Assembly: GCA_937146805.1 (NCBI GenBank)
Contig: CAKZRR010000027.1
Coordinates: forward strand, 1 to 64,000
DNA length: 64,000 nt
Source: an uncultured Owenweeksia sp.
GTDB lineage: Bacteria > Bacteroidota > Bacteroidia > Flavobacteriales > Schleiferiaceae
Direction of reading: 5' to 3'
In this document: piece by piece, positions 1-7,391 of the stretch
How positions within the stretch are numbered: the first letter of the stretch is position 1
Layout: each line of letters opens with the position of its first letter
Notes under the pieces: generated by a model
Database searches by the model: none
Seen by the model: the letters and a program-made list of their open reading frames with translations, nothing else
What the model was told of the DNA's origin: nothing
Position numbers and translations under genes: made by a program

Positions 1-67
1 AATTTCATACACTATATTTAAGATTAGTCTCCCAATATAGCATAAACACTTAATTAACCACTAAACC

Positions 68-297
68 GATAAATCCGTTCTATTATTCATTTTGATAATT
101 GGTTTCGTAACCAGGGCTCAGATATAATCTTAAAATTAAGCTCAATTGAGAGTGACACCATTAAAATAGATTATGAAACAATCCCTGGTTCTTGTATTGG
201 TGGAGTTAAAATAAATGGATTTTACTATAACGAAAAAGTTTACTACAGTGGACAACCAGAGGATTTTGGCAGTTATATTATAAGTATTTCAAAATAA
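68..297 (+). pseudogene. Remnant of a small secreted protein, frameshifted and without a start codon
   Basis: In one frame, 71-121 reads as a typical signal peptide (Lys-Ser, a hydrophobic run, then Thr-Arg-Ala-Gln). That frame stops at once at 125-127. The next frame over, from about 115 to 297, continues as a plausible 58-residue secreted-type C-terminus ending in IISISK. No ATG, GTG or TTG is suitably placed ahead of the signal peptide. I read this as a decayed gene with one frameshift at the signal-peptide junction. The alternative is chance open frames in AT-rich DNA. The product family is not recognised. Confidence 0.35.
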
Positions 298-423
298 AAC
301 TAATGCTAGCAGGCGTATTGCAAACATGGGGCTTCACGCTTTTGCCACCAACATTCAAGTCCTTTCGGACGTTGAAGTCTACTGAATTCGCACTATTTTT
401 ATTTAACCGTTATGGGCAACAAT
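298..423. other. Intergenic spacer with hairpin and GCTAGC motif
   Basis: This spacer between the remnant and the first lipoprotein gene is more GC-rich than its surroundings. It contains GCTAGC at 305-310 and an imperfect hairpin at 354-376 (TTCAAGTCC, loop TTTC, GGAC-G-TTGAA). It ends in AACCGTTATGGGC just before the next gene. GCTAGC recurs in the spacers near 1032, 4255 and 6507. The layout recalls spacers between mobile single-gene units, but no integrase gene lies in the window. Confidence 0.4.
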
Positions 424-978
424 ATGAAAACAGTAATACTGACATTAATAATTTTAACATTCTTGTGTTCTTGTGGACAACAAAGCAAACAACACGAACA
501 AGAAGCTCAAGCGGTTGAAAAAAGCCAATTAGATTCAACTCTAGTAAAAAAAAATGATAGCCAGATAATTAAAAAAAAGGTCGGTAAAGAGTTGTTTCAA
601 TCCATTTTGGATACTATAAAAACTAAAGGTGTAACGGTTGTTTTGCTAACTAGAAATGAATGGATTTACCAACCATTTGAAAACTGCGAGTCCTTTCTGA
701 AGTTTCATGAAAATGGAATAGGTGTGAGTTATAATTGCGAAATGGACGAAGATTATGAACTCACATACAAGATTGAAGGTAACAAAATATTTATTTCAGA
801 ATATGATATTCCACACGTTAACAATGAAGAACAGAAAAAAATAAAATTTAGGGAGGACACTTATGTTTATAATGGACATTCACTCGTAATGATTGACTCG
901 AAAATGTGCAATATTGGGGGACTTCAATGGATACCTAACATTGAAGTTGTAATTGATTATAAAAGCATGAAATACTAA
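424..978 (+). CDS. Hypothetical lipoprotein
   Basis: A 184-residue protein of unknown function. It begins with a lipoprotein signal peptide (Met-Lys, hydrophobic stretch, lipobox LCSC with the lipidated Cys at residue 17). A polar Gln/Lys/Glu-rich linker follows to about residue 50, then a compact domain to the end. I chose ATG 424 rather than the in-frame ATG 412 because it places the charged N-region directly before the hydrophobic core. It should be anchored in the periplasm or outer membrane. No catalytic motif is visible. Spacers on both sides separate it from its neighbours, so it is probably a single-gene unit. Confidence 0.7.
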   Translation: MKTVILTLIILTFLCSCGQQSKQHEQEAQAVEKSQLDSTLVKKNDSQIIKKKVGKELFQSILDTIKTKGVTVVLLTRNEWIYQPFENCESFLKFHENGIGVSYNCEMDEDYELTYKIEGNKIFISEYDIPHVNNEEQKKIKFREDTYVYNGHSLVMIDSKMCNIGGLQWIPNIEVVIDYKSMKY

Positions 979-1046
979 CCGCAACAACACCTGTATGCAA
1001 TACCCTTCGAGACACCGCGCATAACTAATCCGCTAGCAGTAATTGT

Positions 1047-1598
1047 ATGAGACCGACAACGAACAATATATTAACAACTATTCTGATGACTTTTTTTGTA
1101 TTCAATCTGGCTTTCGGACAGACGATCAAAAAGGACGGAGAAGAAGTAAAGCCTAACCCTGATACAAAAAAGAATGTGTCAATGTTGGTTGACAGTTTGA
1201 CTGGAACATGGAAATTGATAAGGACTATTCGATATGAAAACGGTGATACAATAATTCAGGAGCCTTCTACACAGCTTTGGTTTACTTCAGGTGCAAAACC
1301 ATCGACAAAAATTGTTTTAGATTCTTTGAGAAATTTTGAACTTGAACAAGCCTGTATGAAATGTCCATATCTTCACTGGATTGGCCGTTTTGAACTTGAA
1401 ACTAGAACTTATAATGGACTCGAGTTTTTCTATTTAAGTTTTATTGATGACCGGGTTAAGGAAACAAAAAAGAAGAAAAGAAAAAACGCATCTGTCCTAG
1501 AATTTAATGGTTATCTAACTGACCTTGGTAATGGTGAAATGACTTTAATGGATAAAGAAGGAAGAGAATGGATTTATAAACTAGAGGAAGAAGAGTAA
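1047..1598 (+). CDS. Hypothetical secreted protein, lipocalin-like start
   Basis: A 183-residue protein with an N-terminal signal peptide that probably ends after Ala-Phe-Gly at about residue 24. The mature part opens with a GTWKLI motif followed by alternating strands, which resembles the first strand of small lipocalin-like domains found in many Bacteroidota secreted proteins. This is a weak structural hint only. A Cys pair (Cys-Met-Lys-Cys, around residue 110) and a Lys/Arg-rich patch near residue 140 are visible. It lies alone between repeat-bearing spacers. Its function is unknown. Confidence 0.65.
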   Translation: MRPTTNNILTTILMTFFVFNLAFGQTIKKDGEEVKPNPDTKKNVSMLVDSLTGTWKLIRTIRYENGDTIIQEPSTQLWFTSGAKPSTKIVLDSLRNFELEQACMKCPYLHWIGRFELETRTYNGLEFFYLSFIDDRVKETKKKKRKNASVLEFNGYLTDLGNGEMTLMDKEGREWIYKLEEEE

Positions 1599-1983
1599 AA
1601 AACGCCTTAATTTCTAGTTAATTTTATTTTGAAAGTCCTTTTTTTTGGTGAAGGCCTTTCTACAAGGAAAACACATCGGTGCTTTGGAGATAGGAAATGG
1701 AATTTAGAGAGTATTTTATAGAAATGTATTTTTAGGTTTCTTTAACCAAAATCAATTAAGAACTAAACCCGTCCGAATGGCTCAGCCGGGCGGAGAACAA
1801 TCGGTAAGGTTAGAAACTAATTTAGTGTAAACCATGTCTCTTAACAAATATTCCAACGTATCATTATCGTATATTTTCGTATCGTATCGTATCGTTTCTT
1901 CAAACTAATATCGTATCATTATCGTGTATTTTCGTATCCTATCGTATCCATGTTGAAATATTCTTCTTAATATTGTTACCGTT
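1599..1983. other. 385-bp intergenic region with repeats
   Basis: No gene is supported here. Its left edge (about 1601-1640) resembles the first part of the dispersed repeat seen at 3127-3215 and 7180-7300. A 7-bp stem (CCGTCCG at 1769-1775, CGGGCGG at 1787-1793, one G-T pair) could form a hairpin. The right part holds the TCGTA-rich tandem repeat listed separately. Confidence 0.5.
1857..1949. repeat. Tandem repeat of about 55 bp rich in TCGTA
   Basis: Two near-identical units lie at 1857-1895 and 1912-1949. Each reads as CGTATCATTATCG followed by a TATTTTCGTATC block and further ATCGTATC steps. The spacing between unit starts is 55 bp. The array ends 35 bp before the TTG start of the Fic gene, so it could be an operator or promoter-associated element. 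Internal TCGTA steps also repeat every 5 bp within each unit. Confidence 0.75.
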
Positions 1984-3021
1984 TTGAATCAAGTACACAC
2001 ATTAAATATCGAAATTGATTGGAAATTAATTTCAATCATTAGCAAAATAGACCGATTTGATGCAGAATGGACTTCTATCGAAAAAAAAGAACATCAAAGC
2101 TTAAAACAATTAAAAGCAATCGCAACGATAAGAAGTGTTGGTGCATCTACAAGAATTGAAGGATCCAAAATGAGCAATGAAGAAGTAGATGTTCTTTTAA
2201 GCGATTTAACAATTGATAAGTTAGAAGATAGAGATTCTCAAGAAGTTGCTGGTTATTTTGAAGTTTTAGATTTAATTTCTGAATCATACGATGGAATTAA
2301 CATAACGGAAAATTCACTCAAAAATTTACACAATAGATTGTTAAGGTATAGTGCTAAAGATGCTTGGCATAAAGGAAATTATAAACAACTTAGCAACAGT
2401 GTAGAAGCGACATTCCCAGATGGTCCAACTCAAATAATTTTTGAAACAGCAACTCCTGGAATAGAAACTGAGGATGCCATGAGAGCATTAATGGAATGGT
2501 ATGCTAATGACAAAGAAACACATCCATTAGTTAAAACTGCAATATTTTGTTATGACTTTGTAAGTATTCATCCATTTCAAGATGGTAATGGTCGACTTAG
2601 CAGATTGCTTTCATCCTTATTACTTATCAAGTATGGTTATAAATGGATTCAATATGTAAGTTTTGAGCATGAAATAGAAAGTCGAAAAATTGAATATTAT
2701 CAAGAATTAAGAAAATGTCAAGCTCAACGTCCAAGGGAAGAAATTACTTCATGGATATATTTTTTCTTTGATGCATTAATCAATATCCAAAATAAACTAA
2801 TTGAAAAACTTAATAATCAAGGCATTGAATCAACTCTTTCTCCAAAAGAAAAGTCTATTTTAGTATTCATTGCAGATCATCCAGGAACGAAATCTGGTGA
2901 AATAGCGACTAAACTTAATATCCCAAATCCAACAGTTAAAAAAATACTCTCTGTACTTGTCAATAAAAACCTAATTGAAAAATATGGTTCAGGTCCAGGA
3001 ACAAATTATGGAATAAAATAG
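1984..3021 (+). CDS. Fic family protein (class II) with C-terminal winged helix
   Basis: A 345-residue Fic protein. The catalytic motif HPFQDGNGRLSR starts at His196 and is intact, so AMP-transfer (or other nucleotidyl or phosphocholine transfer) to a hydroxyl side chain is expected. The N-terminal inhibitory helix carries STRIEG (Ser55 to Glu59-Gly60), matching the (S/T)xxxE(G/N) motif of class II, self-inhibited Fic proteins. Residues about 285-345 form a winged-helix-like segment (SGEIATKLNI, then a recognition-helix-like PTVKKIL), which suggests DNA binding or autoregulation. The frame is closed upstream at 1954 and has no ATG before the conserved N-terminus, so TTG 1984 is the likely start. 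It stands alone downstream of the tandem repeat, with no separate antitoxin gene. Confidence 0.85.
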   Translation: MNQVHTLNIEIDWKLISIISKIDRFDAEWTSIEKKEHQSLKQLKAIATIRSVGASTRIEGSKMSNEEVDVLLSDLTIDKLEDRDSQEVAGYFEVLDLISESYDGINITENSLKNLHNRLLRYSAKDAWHKGNYKQLSNSVEATFPDGPTQIIFETATPGIETEDAMRALMEWYANDKETHPLVKTAIFCYDFVSIHPFQDGNGRLSRLLSSLLLIKYGYKWIQYVSFEHEIESRKIEYYQELRKCQAQRPREEITSWIYFFFDALINIQNKLIEKLNNQGIESTLSPKEKSILVFIADHPGTKSGEIATKLNIPNPTVKKILSVLVNKNLIEKYGSGPGTNYGIK

Positions 3022-3347
3022 GGTCAGGAATGGCCAACAATTGGAACCAATAAATACAATTATAAAAAGTAAAACTGGATCGCATTAATGATATTGAACC
3101 ACTACACTTAACAAAGAACTGTGCTAAAATCCAACTAAAAACTGCCTTAATTTCTATTTTTTTTCTTTTGAAAACCTCTTTGAATGGCTGGCGTTTACCG
3201 TGATTCTTCCTCACCCAAGCTTGAAAGAGTTTTAAAAAGGAAGCCCAAAACATTTGAGCACCTACTACATAAATACAGAGCCCATTTCTTTGGATGAGCC
3301 CTGAAACCTTGAGACGAATCCGGAATTATTGATTTGAGTCAAGAGAT
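3022..3347. other. 326-bp intergenic region carrying a dispersed repeat copy
   Basis: No gene is supported. Positions 3127-3215 match the repeat at 7180-7300: an AAAACTGCCTTA start, a T-rich run, TTTTGAAAACC, then AATGGCTGGCGTTTACCGTG. The remainder shows no clear promoter or terminator. Confidence 0.55.
3127..3215. repeat. Dispersed intergenic repeat, copy 1
   Basis: It aligns by eye with 7180-7300 over its whole length: GCCTTA, a T-rich tract, CTTTTGAA, a short variable part, AATGG, TTTACC and a pyrimidine-rich end. A shorter resemblance to its left half occurs at 1601-1640. Confidence 0.5.
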
Positions 3348-4220
3348 TTGATAACTAGCTTTCCCACATTTGCCCAGATTTTAAATCAAAGGATTGTGAT
3401 AAAGAACCCTAAAATAAACGCACTCGTTAAATCAATCGGTTTCATAGCCACGTACCTATTGTTTGGTGCAATTTTATCTCAAATAAAATATATGTTCCCA
3501 CCGCAATACGAGCGTTATGCACAAGGAATATTAGGCACAATAGGTGCAATTATTACGGTTATTATATTTCTTCGAATTGAGAAGAAAACCTTCAAAGACT
3601 ATGGATTAAATTGGGAAAACACTTCCTTCAAAAAATTCGGAATAGGACTGTCTCTAGGTATTGTGCTCGCTACAGTCATGATTCTTTCTCAAGTTCAATA
3701 CAGTGACTTAGTAATGACATACAATACCGATGTTAACCTAGTATCCTTTTTACCATGGTCTTTGGCTTTTATTCCATTAGCTTTTATGGAAGAGATTGCC
3801 TTCCGTTCATACCCTCTCCTAAAACTCAATAAATCCTTTGGATTGAGGACAACCCAAGTCATCTTAGCTGTACTATTCGCGCTTTATCATATGCTTATGA
3901 TGTGGTCTCCTCAATCCTCAATTCTTGGACCCGGAATTTGGGCATTGGCTTATGCCTTAACTGCGGTAGCATCTAATGGCATTGCTATGCCCACAGGGCT
4001 GCATTTCGGGCTAAATTTTGTGCAATCTGTATTAGGTGGACAAAAAGGAATTGAGCCCATTTGGAATTTAGATTACCCCGAAGGTGTTTCCGAAGCGGCA
4101 ATTACAGCGAATGAAAATTTTGGATTAGGCCTACAGATTAGCTTACTTATCGTAAGTATAATAGCAACCGAGATGTATATAAGGAATAAAACTAAAAACA
4201 AAAATATATACAGTGAATAG
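3348..4220 (+). CDS. CPBP-family intramembrane metalloprotease
   Basis: A 290-residue multi-pass membrane protein of the CPBP (CAAX protease and bacteriocin-processing, Abi) family. Family hallmarks are Glu148-Glu149 with Arg153 (EEIAFR), a His in the next helix (LYHML, near residue 181), and HFGLN with His and Asn in a later helix. These are the expected metal and catalytic positions in the membrane. About seven hydrophobic segments are visible. No ATG lies before the conserved part. TTG 3348 gives the longest product; GTG 3396, preceded by AAAGGATT, is an equally good start. In bacteria this family has roles in maturation, immunity to bacteriocins or unknown processing; the substrate here is unknown. 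Confidence 0.8.
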   Translation: MITSFPTFAQILNQRIVIKNPKINALVKSIGFIATYLLFGAILSQIKYMFPPQYERYAQGILGTIGAIITVIIFLRIEKKTFKDYGLNWENTSFKKFGIGLSLGIVLATVMILSQVQYSDLVMTYNTDVNLVSFLPWSLAFIPLAFMEEIAFRSYPLLKLNKSFGLRTTQVILAVLFALYHMLMMWSPQSSILGPGIWALAYALTAVASNGIAMPTGLHFGLNFVQSVLGGQKGIEPIWNLDYPEGVSEAAITANENFGLGLQISLLIVSIIATEMYIRNKTKNKNIYSE

Positions 4221-4277
4221 CGTCTTTCGGGATGCTAGAACTCCAAAAACGAAACGCTAGCGTAAATTTTTAAAACA

Positions 4278-5417
4278 ATGAAAATAGGAATAATAGGAGG
4301 TGGAATTACTGGATTAACAACTGCACTTGCTTTGCAGAAATTAGGAATTTCTTCGGTGGTATATGAGCAATCTAAAGAACTGAATGAAGTTGGTGCTGGC
4401 ATATGGCTACAACCTAATGCTATTAAAATTTTAGATTGGTTGGGACTCAAAGACGAAATTAGGGAGCAAGGTTATGAACTCGATAAAATGGAAATCACAA
4501 ACTCACAATTGGTTCCTTTTAAAAAAATAAAGAGTAAAGTAGTTCAAGACGAAGAAGGAAATAAAACAATAGCTATTCACCGAGCCAGGCTTCAAAAAGT
4601 CCTCTACAACAAGTTACTAGAGTCAAACACAATTGAACTCGGCAAAAAGTACAAAAGTCATAATGTAGAATCCGACTCCATTCAAATAGAATTTGAAAAC
4701 AGTAGTGATAGGGTTGATGTACTTTTAGGTGCCGATGGCATAAACTCAAAGGTTAGACAGTCCATAGAGCCGCAAGCTACTTTACGCGATTCGGGACAAG
4801 TGTGCTGGAGGGGTGTTGCCAAAATGACCCTACCTGATGAACTTAAGGATTTTGGGCGAGAAGCCTGGGGGAATCAAATTAGGTTTGGATTTTCATCCAT
4901 TAATGATGAAGAGATCTATTGGTTTGCTGTAGCGAATGCTTCCCATAGGGAGAGGGCTAATAAAACGGGGCTAAAACAATATATCACTAACATGTTTCAA
5001 GATTTTTCTCCAGTTGTCACGGAGCTTATCGCAGCCACAAAACCAGAAAGCATTCACCAAGGAATTCTTCAAGACTTGAAAAAAATCTCCCCTTGGCATC
5101 ATCATAGGGTTTGCTTAATTGGCGATGCAGCACATGCCACCACACCTAATATGGGACAAGGTGCCTGCCAAGGGATTGAAGATGCTTACTACCTCAGTAA
5201 CTGTATCTCTGCATCACTTCCAAACGCAGAAAAGGCTTTCAGAGTGTTTGAGCAAAAGAGAAGAAAAAAAGTAGATTCGATTGTCAACACTTCTTGGCAA
5301 ATAGGACAAATGGCGCATAGTAAAATTGGCCAACCCATTATGAAACTCATGATGAAAATAACTCCTGAAAGTGTGGTGAGCGCACAAATGAATAAATTGT
5401 ATACCATTGATAAGTAA
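4278..5417 (+). CDS. FAD-dependent monooxygenase (UbiH/salicylate-hydroxylase type)
   Basis: A 379-residue flavoprotein of the group A aromatic hydroxylase family. The N-terminal Rossmann motif GGGITG (residues 7-12) binds the FAD ADP part, the GADGIN segment near residue 150 is the DG motif for FAD and NAD(P)H, and IGDAAHATTPNMGQG (about 275-290) is the GD motif that contacts the FAD ribose. It probably inserts one oxygen atom into a small aromatic or polycyclic substrate using NAD(P)H; substrate unknown. TetX-like or zeaxanthin-epoxidase-like roles are possible alternatives. It is cytoplasmic, with no signal peptide. The start ATG lies in a 57-bp spacer containing GCTAGC, so it is probably an independent unit. 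Confidence 0.85.
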   Translation: MKIGIIGGGITGLTTALALQKLGISSVVYEQSKELNEVGAGIWLQPNAIKILDWLGLKDEIREQGYELDKMEITNSQLVPFKKIKSKVVQDEEGNKTIAIHRARLQKVLYNKLLESNTIELGKKYKSHNVESDSIQIEFENSSDRVDVLLGADGINSKVRQSIEPQATLRDSGQVCWRGVAKMTLPDELKDFGREAWGNQIRFGFSSINDEEIYWFAVANASHRERANKTGLKQYITNMFQDFSPVVTELIAATKPESIHQGILQDLKKISPWHHHRVCLIGDAAHATTPNMGQGACQGIEDAYYLSNCISASLPNAEKAFRVFEQKRRKKVDSIVNTSWQIGQMAHSKIGQPIMKLMMKITPESVVSAQMNKLYTIDK

Positions 5418-5486
5418 AAATAATACGGAACAAAGCGTTTAGTGCATACCCTTAGGAAGCTTAGATACTTTGCTGGGTTCGTTGTG

Positions 5487-5557
5487 CTTACCTTGCTCCC
5501 TCCTGTTTTCTTACTACCTTCCTCCAAAATAAAGCCGAAGCTAACATAGGTTAATGC
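5487..5557. repeat. Dispersed intergenic repeat, copy 2
   Basis: A 71-bp element beginning CTTACCTTGCTCCCTCC and ending CTAACATAGGTTAATGC. It is about 85-90% identical by eye to 6439-6508, and its pyrimidine-rich first half also matches 7261-7300. The last part contains a short TAAC-ATAG-GTTA hairpin. Confidence 0.8.
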
Positions 5558-5641
5558 GAATAAACACGAAGCAACGGTATAGCTACCATCAATGCTTCTT
5601 AGGTAATGAGCATTGCCGAAGAAAATTATATTACATCTAAA

Positions 5642-6352
5642 ATGAGATATTTTATATTAATACTATTAATTCCAATATTTACGAAGGTGTACTCTCAATG
5701 CGAAGGAAATCCTTTGGAATATTTGGATGCTAATGGAGAAAAATTCACTTATCATAAACTTGATTCATTGAATTTAACTCAGTTTTATTATTTAAATGGT
5801 ACACTTTCGTTATGCTCTTTATATGAACCAGCATTTACCAATGAGGTTCAAAATTCGTATAATGGCACATCACCTAAGCTCTACAATCTCCAAAGTAACG
5901 ATAGCCCGAGAATTTCTTCTACGTGGCCAATTGACACCTGTGTTACATGCTACTCTAAAAAAGTTAAGATCATTGATTCAATAGATGTAAACAAAGATGG
6001 GGTAAAAGAATTATTCTTATATCGAGAGTGGTACTGTACTGCTCCTTACTACCATAGTATACCGCATAATTCTCAAAGACAATCACAAAGACTAAGTCAG
6101 TATGAGGTTTGGGATATCCAATCGAATAGAAATATTTTTCAAGTAAAAAACAGATGCGAAAGCAGCATTCCTTTTACAGTAAATGTTATGAATACAGTAG
6201 GATATAGTTTTGATTTATTAATCAAAAAAAATGGTTCTATCTCGGCACCAAACTGGACGAAACATCGCAGACCATATGATAACAATCCTGAAGAAATAAA
6301 TGAGGCTGTTTATGTATATAATTTTAGAACTAAAAAATATGAAAAGAAGTAA
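5642..6352 (+). CDS. Hypothetical secreted protein
   Basis: A 236-residue protein of unknown function with a clear signal peptide (MRYF, hydrophobic core, cleavage after Val-Tyr-Ser at about residue 18). ATG 5642 is chosen over the upstream in-frame ATG 5606 because it begins the signal peptide correctly. A DVNKDGVKELFLY segment near residue 118 looks like the DxNxDG calcium loop of FG-GAP/VCBS-type repeats, present here as a single copy. Six or more Cys residues in the mature part suggest disulfides. It sits between two copies of the dispersed repeat. Confidence 0.65.
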   Translation: MRYFILILLIPIFTKVYSQCEGNPLEYLDANGEKFTYHKLDSLNLTQFYYLNGTLSLCSLYEPAFTNEVQNSYNGTSPKLYNLQSNDSPRISSTWPIDTCVTCYSKKVKIIDSIDVNKDGVKELFLYREWYCTAPYYHSIPHNSQRQSQRLSQYEVWDIQSNRNIFQVKNRCESSIPFTVNVMNTVGYSFDLLIKKNGSISAPNWTKHRRPYDNNPEEINEAVYVYNFRTKKYEKK

Positions 6353-6438
6353 CGTAGTATGAATTATATAAACTCATTTTACATTAAACGTTAGGGCATG
6401 GTGATCCTTAGCCAAAACGCTCCCAGGTGCGGCCAGCA

Positions 6439-6508
6439 CTTACCTTACTCCCTCCTATTTTTCACTACCTTCCTCCCAAATAAAACCGAACCTAACATAG
6501 GTTAATGC
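6439..6508. repeat. Dispersed intergenic repeat, copy 3
   Basis: A 70-bp element matching 5487-5557 almost throughout (CTTACCTTACTCCCTCC to CTAACATAGGTTAATGC). It is followed directly by GCTAGC at 6507-6512, the palindrome found in other spacers of this zone. An AACGTTAGGGC motif lies upstream near 6384. Confidence 0.8.
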
Positions 6509-6560
6509 TAGCTGTAGTATGTTACGTAACTAAGGTTGTGGTGCATTTAACAAAACGATA

Positions 6561-7160
6561 TTGAAAACTATTTCATTTTACATCTTAGTACTTTTAACAT
6601 TAACTTCTTGCGACTGCTACCAAGTTGTTACAGGATCTGTGCCGGATAGAGAAACTAAAGAACCTTTAAAAGGTGTAAGGGTTTTTAATAAGAAAAAGAA
6701 TTGGAGTGAAATTAAAACTGATTCTTTTGGACATTTTGAATTATCCAACGTATCCGGAGGGTTTGGCTGCCCACTAATGGAAATTGTAATCGAAGGCCCT
6801 GAATATAAAACTAAAGAGGCCAAAATTGAAGCAGGAGGATTTACAGAAATCTATTTGACTAAAAGGCAAAATTTACCACAAGGGAGGTTCATTTTCGAGT
6901 TATACTTTGCTGAGTTTGGGGGGCGAATGGCAAATTCGAAATGTGAAGTAACAATTAATGGAAATAAAATAACTGTTGAACAAACTGAAACCACAAATTT
7001 ATCTGGCGGCAAGGAAATATTTCGAGGATTGATTTTAAAGCATAAATCTGGGAAATGGATTTTAGCAGACCATGAAGATGACATCAATGCTGATGAAATT
7101 GGAGGCTGTACTGACATTCCGATTATTGAATTTGACAGAAACTTAATAGAGTGGTGCTAA
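6561..7160 (+). CDS. Lipoprotein with carboxypeptidase-regulatory-like domain
   Basis: A 199-residue lipoprotein. The signal peptide ends in the lipobox LTSC, with the lipidated Cys at about residue 17. The next segment (VTGSVPDRETKEPLKGVRV, then a phenylalanine-glycine turn DSFGHFELSNV) is the start of a carboxypeptidase-regulatory-like (CarboxypepD_reg/CNA-B type) beta-sandwich, common in Bacteroidota surface proteins. The C-terminal half (about 105-199) is not recognised. The only good start for the signal peptide is TTG 6561. It stands alone between repeat copies. No enzymatic motif is visible. Confidence 0.65.
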   Translation: MKTISFYILVLLTLTSCDCYQVVTGSVPDRETKEPLKGVRVFNKKKNWSEIKTDSFGHFELSNVSGGFGCPLMEIVIEGPEYKTKEAKIEAGGFTEIYLTKRQNLPQGRFIFELYFAEFGGRMANSKCEVTINGNKITVEQTETTNLSGGKEIFRGLILKHKSGKWILADHEDDINADEIGGCTDIPIIEFDRNLIEWC

Positions 7161-7179
7161 AAAAAACGACACCACAGCA

Positions 7180-7300
7180 AAAAACTAGGCTAGAATCCAG
7201 CAAAAAACAGCCTTATTTTTATTTATGCTTCTCTTTTGAATGCCCTTTCTAATGGATGATCTTTACCATGCTACCTCCTATTTTCTCACTACCTTCCTCT
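7180..7300. repeat. Dispersed intergenic repeat, longest copy
   Basis: This copy joins both halves of the family. The left half (about 7188-7262) matches 3127-3215, and the right half (7261-7300, CTTTACCATGCTACCTCC then TCACTACCTTCCTC) matches 5487 and 6439 onward. It shows that the shorter copies are fragments of one element. No open frame of note lies within it. Confidence 0.6.
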
Positions 7301-7391
7301 CACTTAACCGTTCGCCTAAAAGCGAATTCCTAAAAGATAAAAATGCGGTGTTTTATTCAATCTTCACTAAAACACCCATATATTGTTCACT

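Noticed and set aside
298-423. attC site of an integron cassette
   Set aside because: The end motif (GTTATGGGC) does not match the GTTRRRY core, no pairing RYYYAAC was found at the right place, and no integrase gene is present in the window.
2960-3253. Minus-strand open frame over the Fic C-terminus and spacer
   Set aside because: It begins in the repeat-bearing spacer, runs antisense to the Fic coding end and has no signal or domain.
4235-4450. Minus-strand open frame over the start of the FAD monooxygenase
   Set aside because: It covers the conserved FAD-binding motif on the other strand and has low-complexity composition; a shadow.
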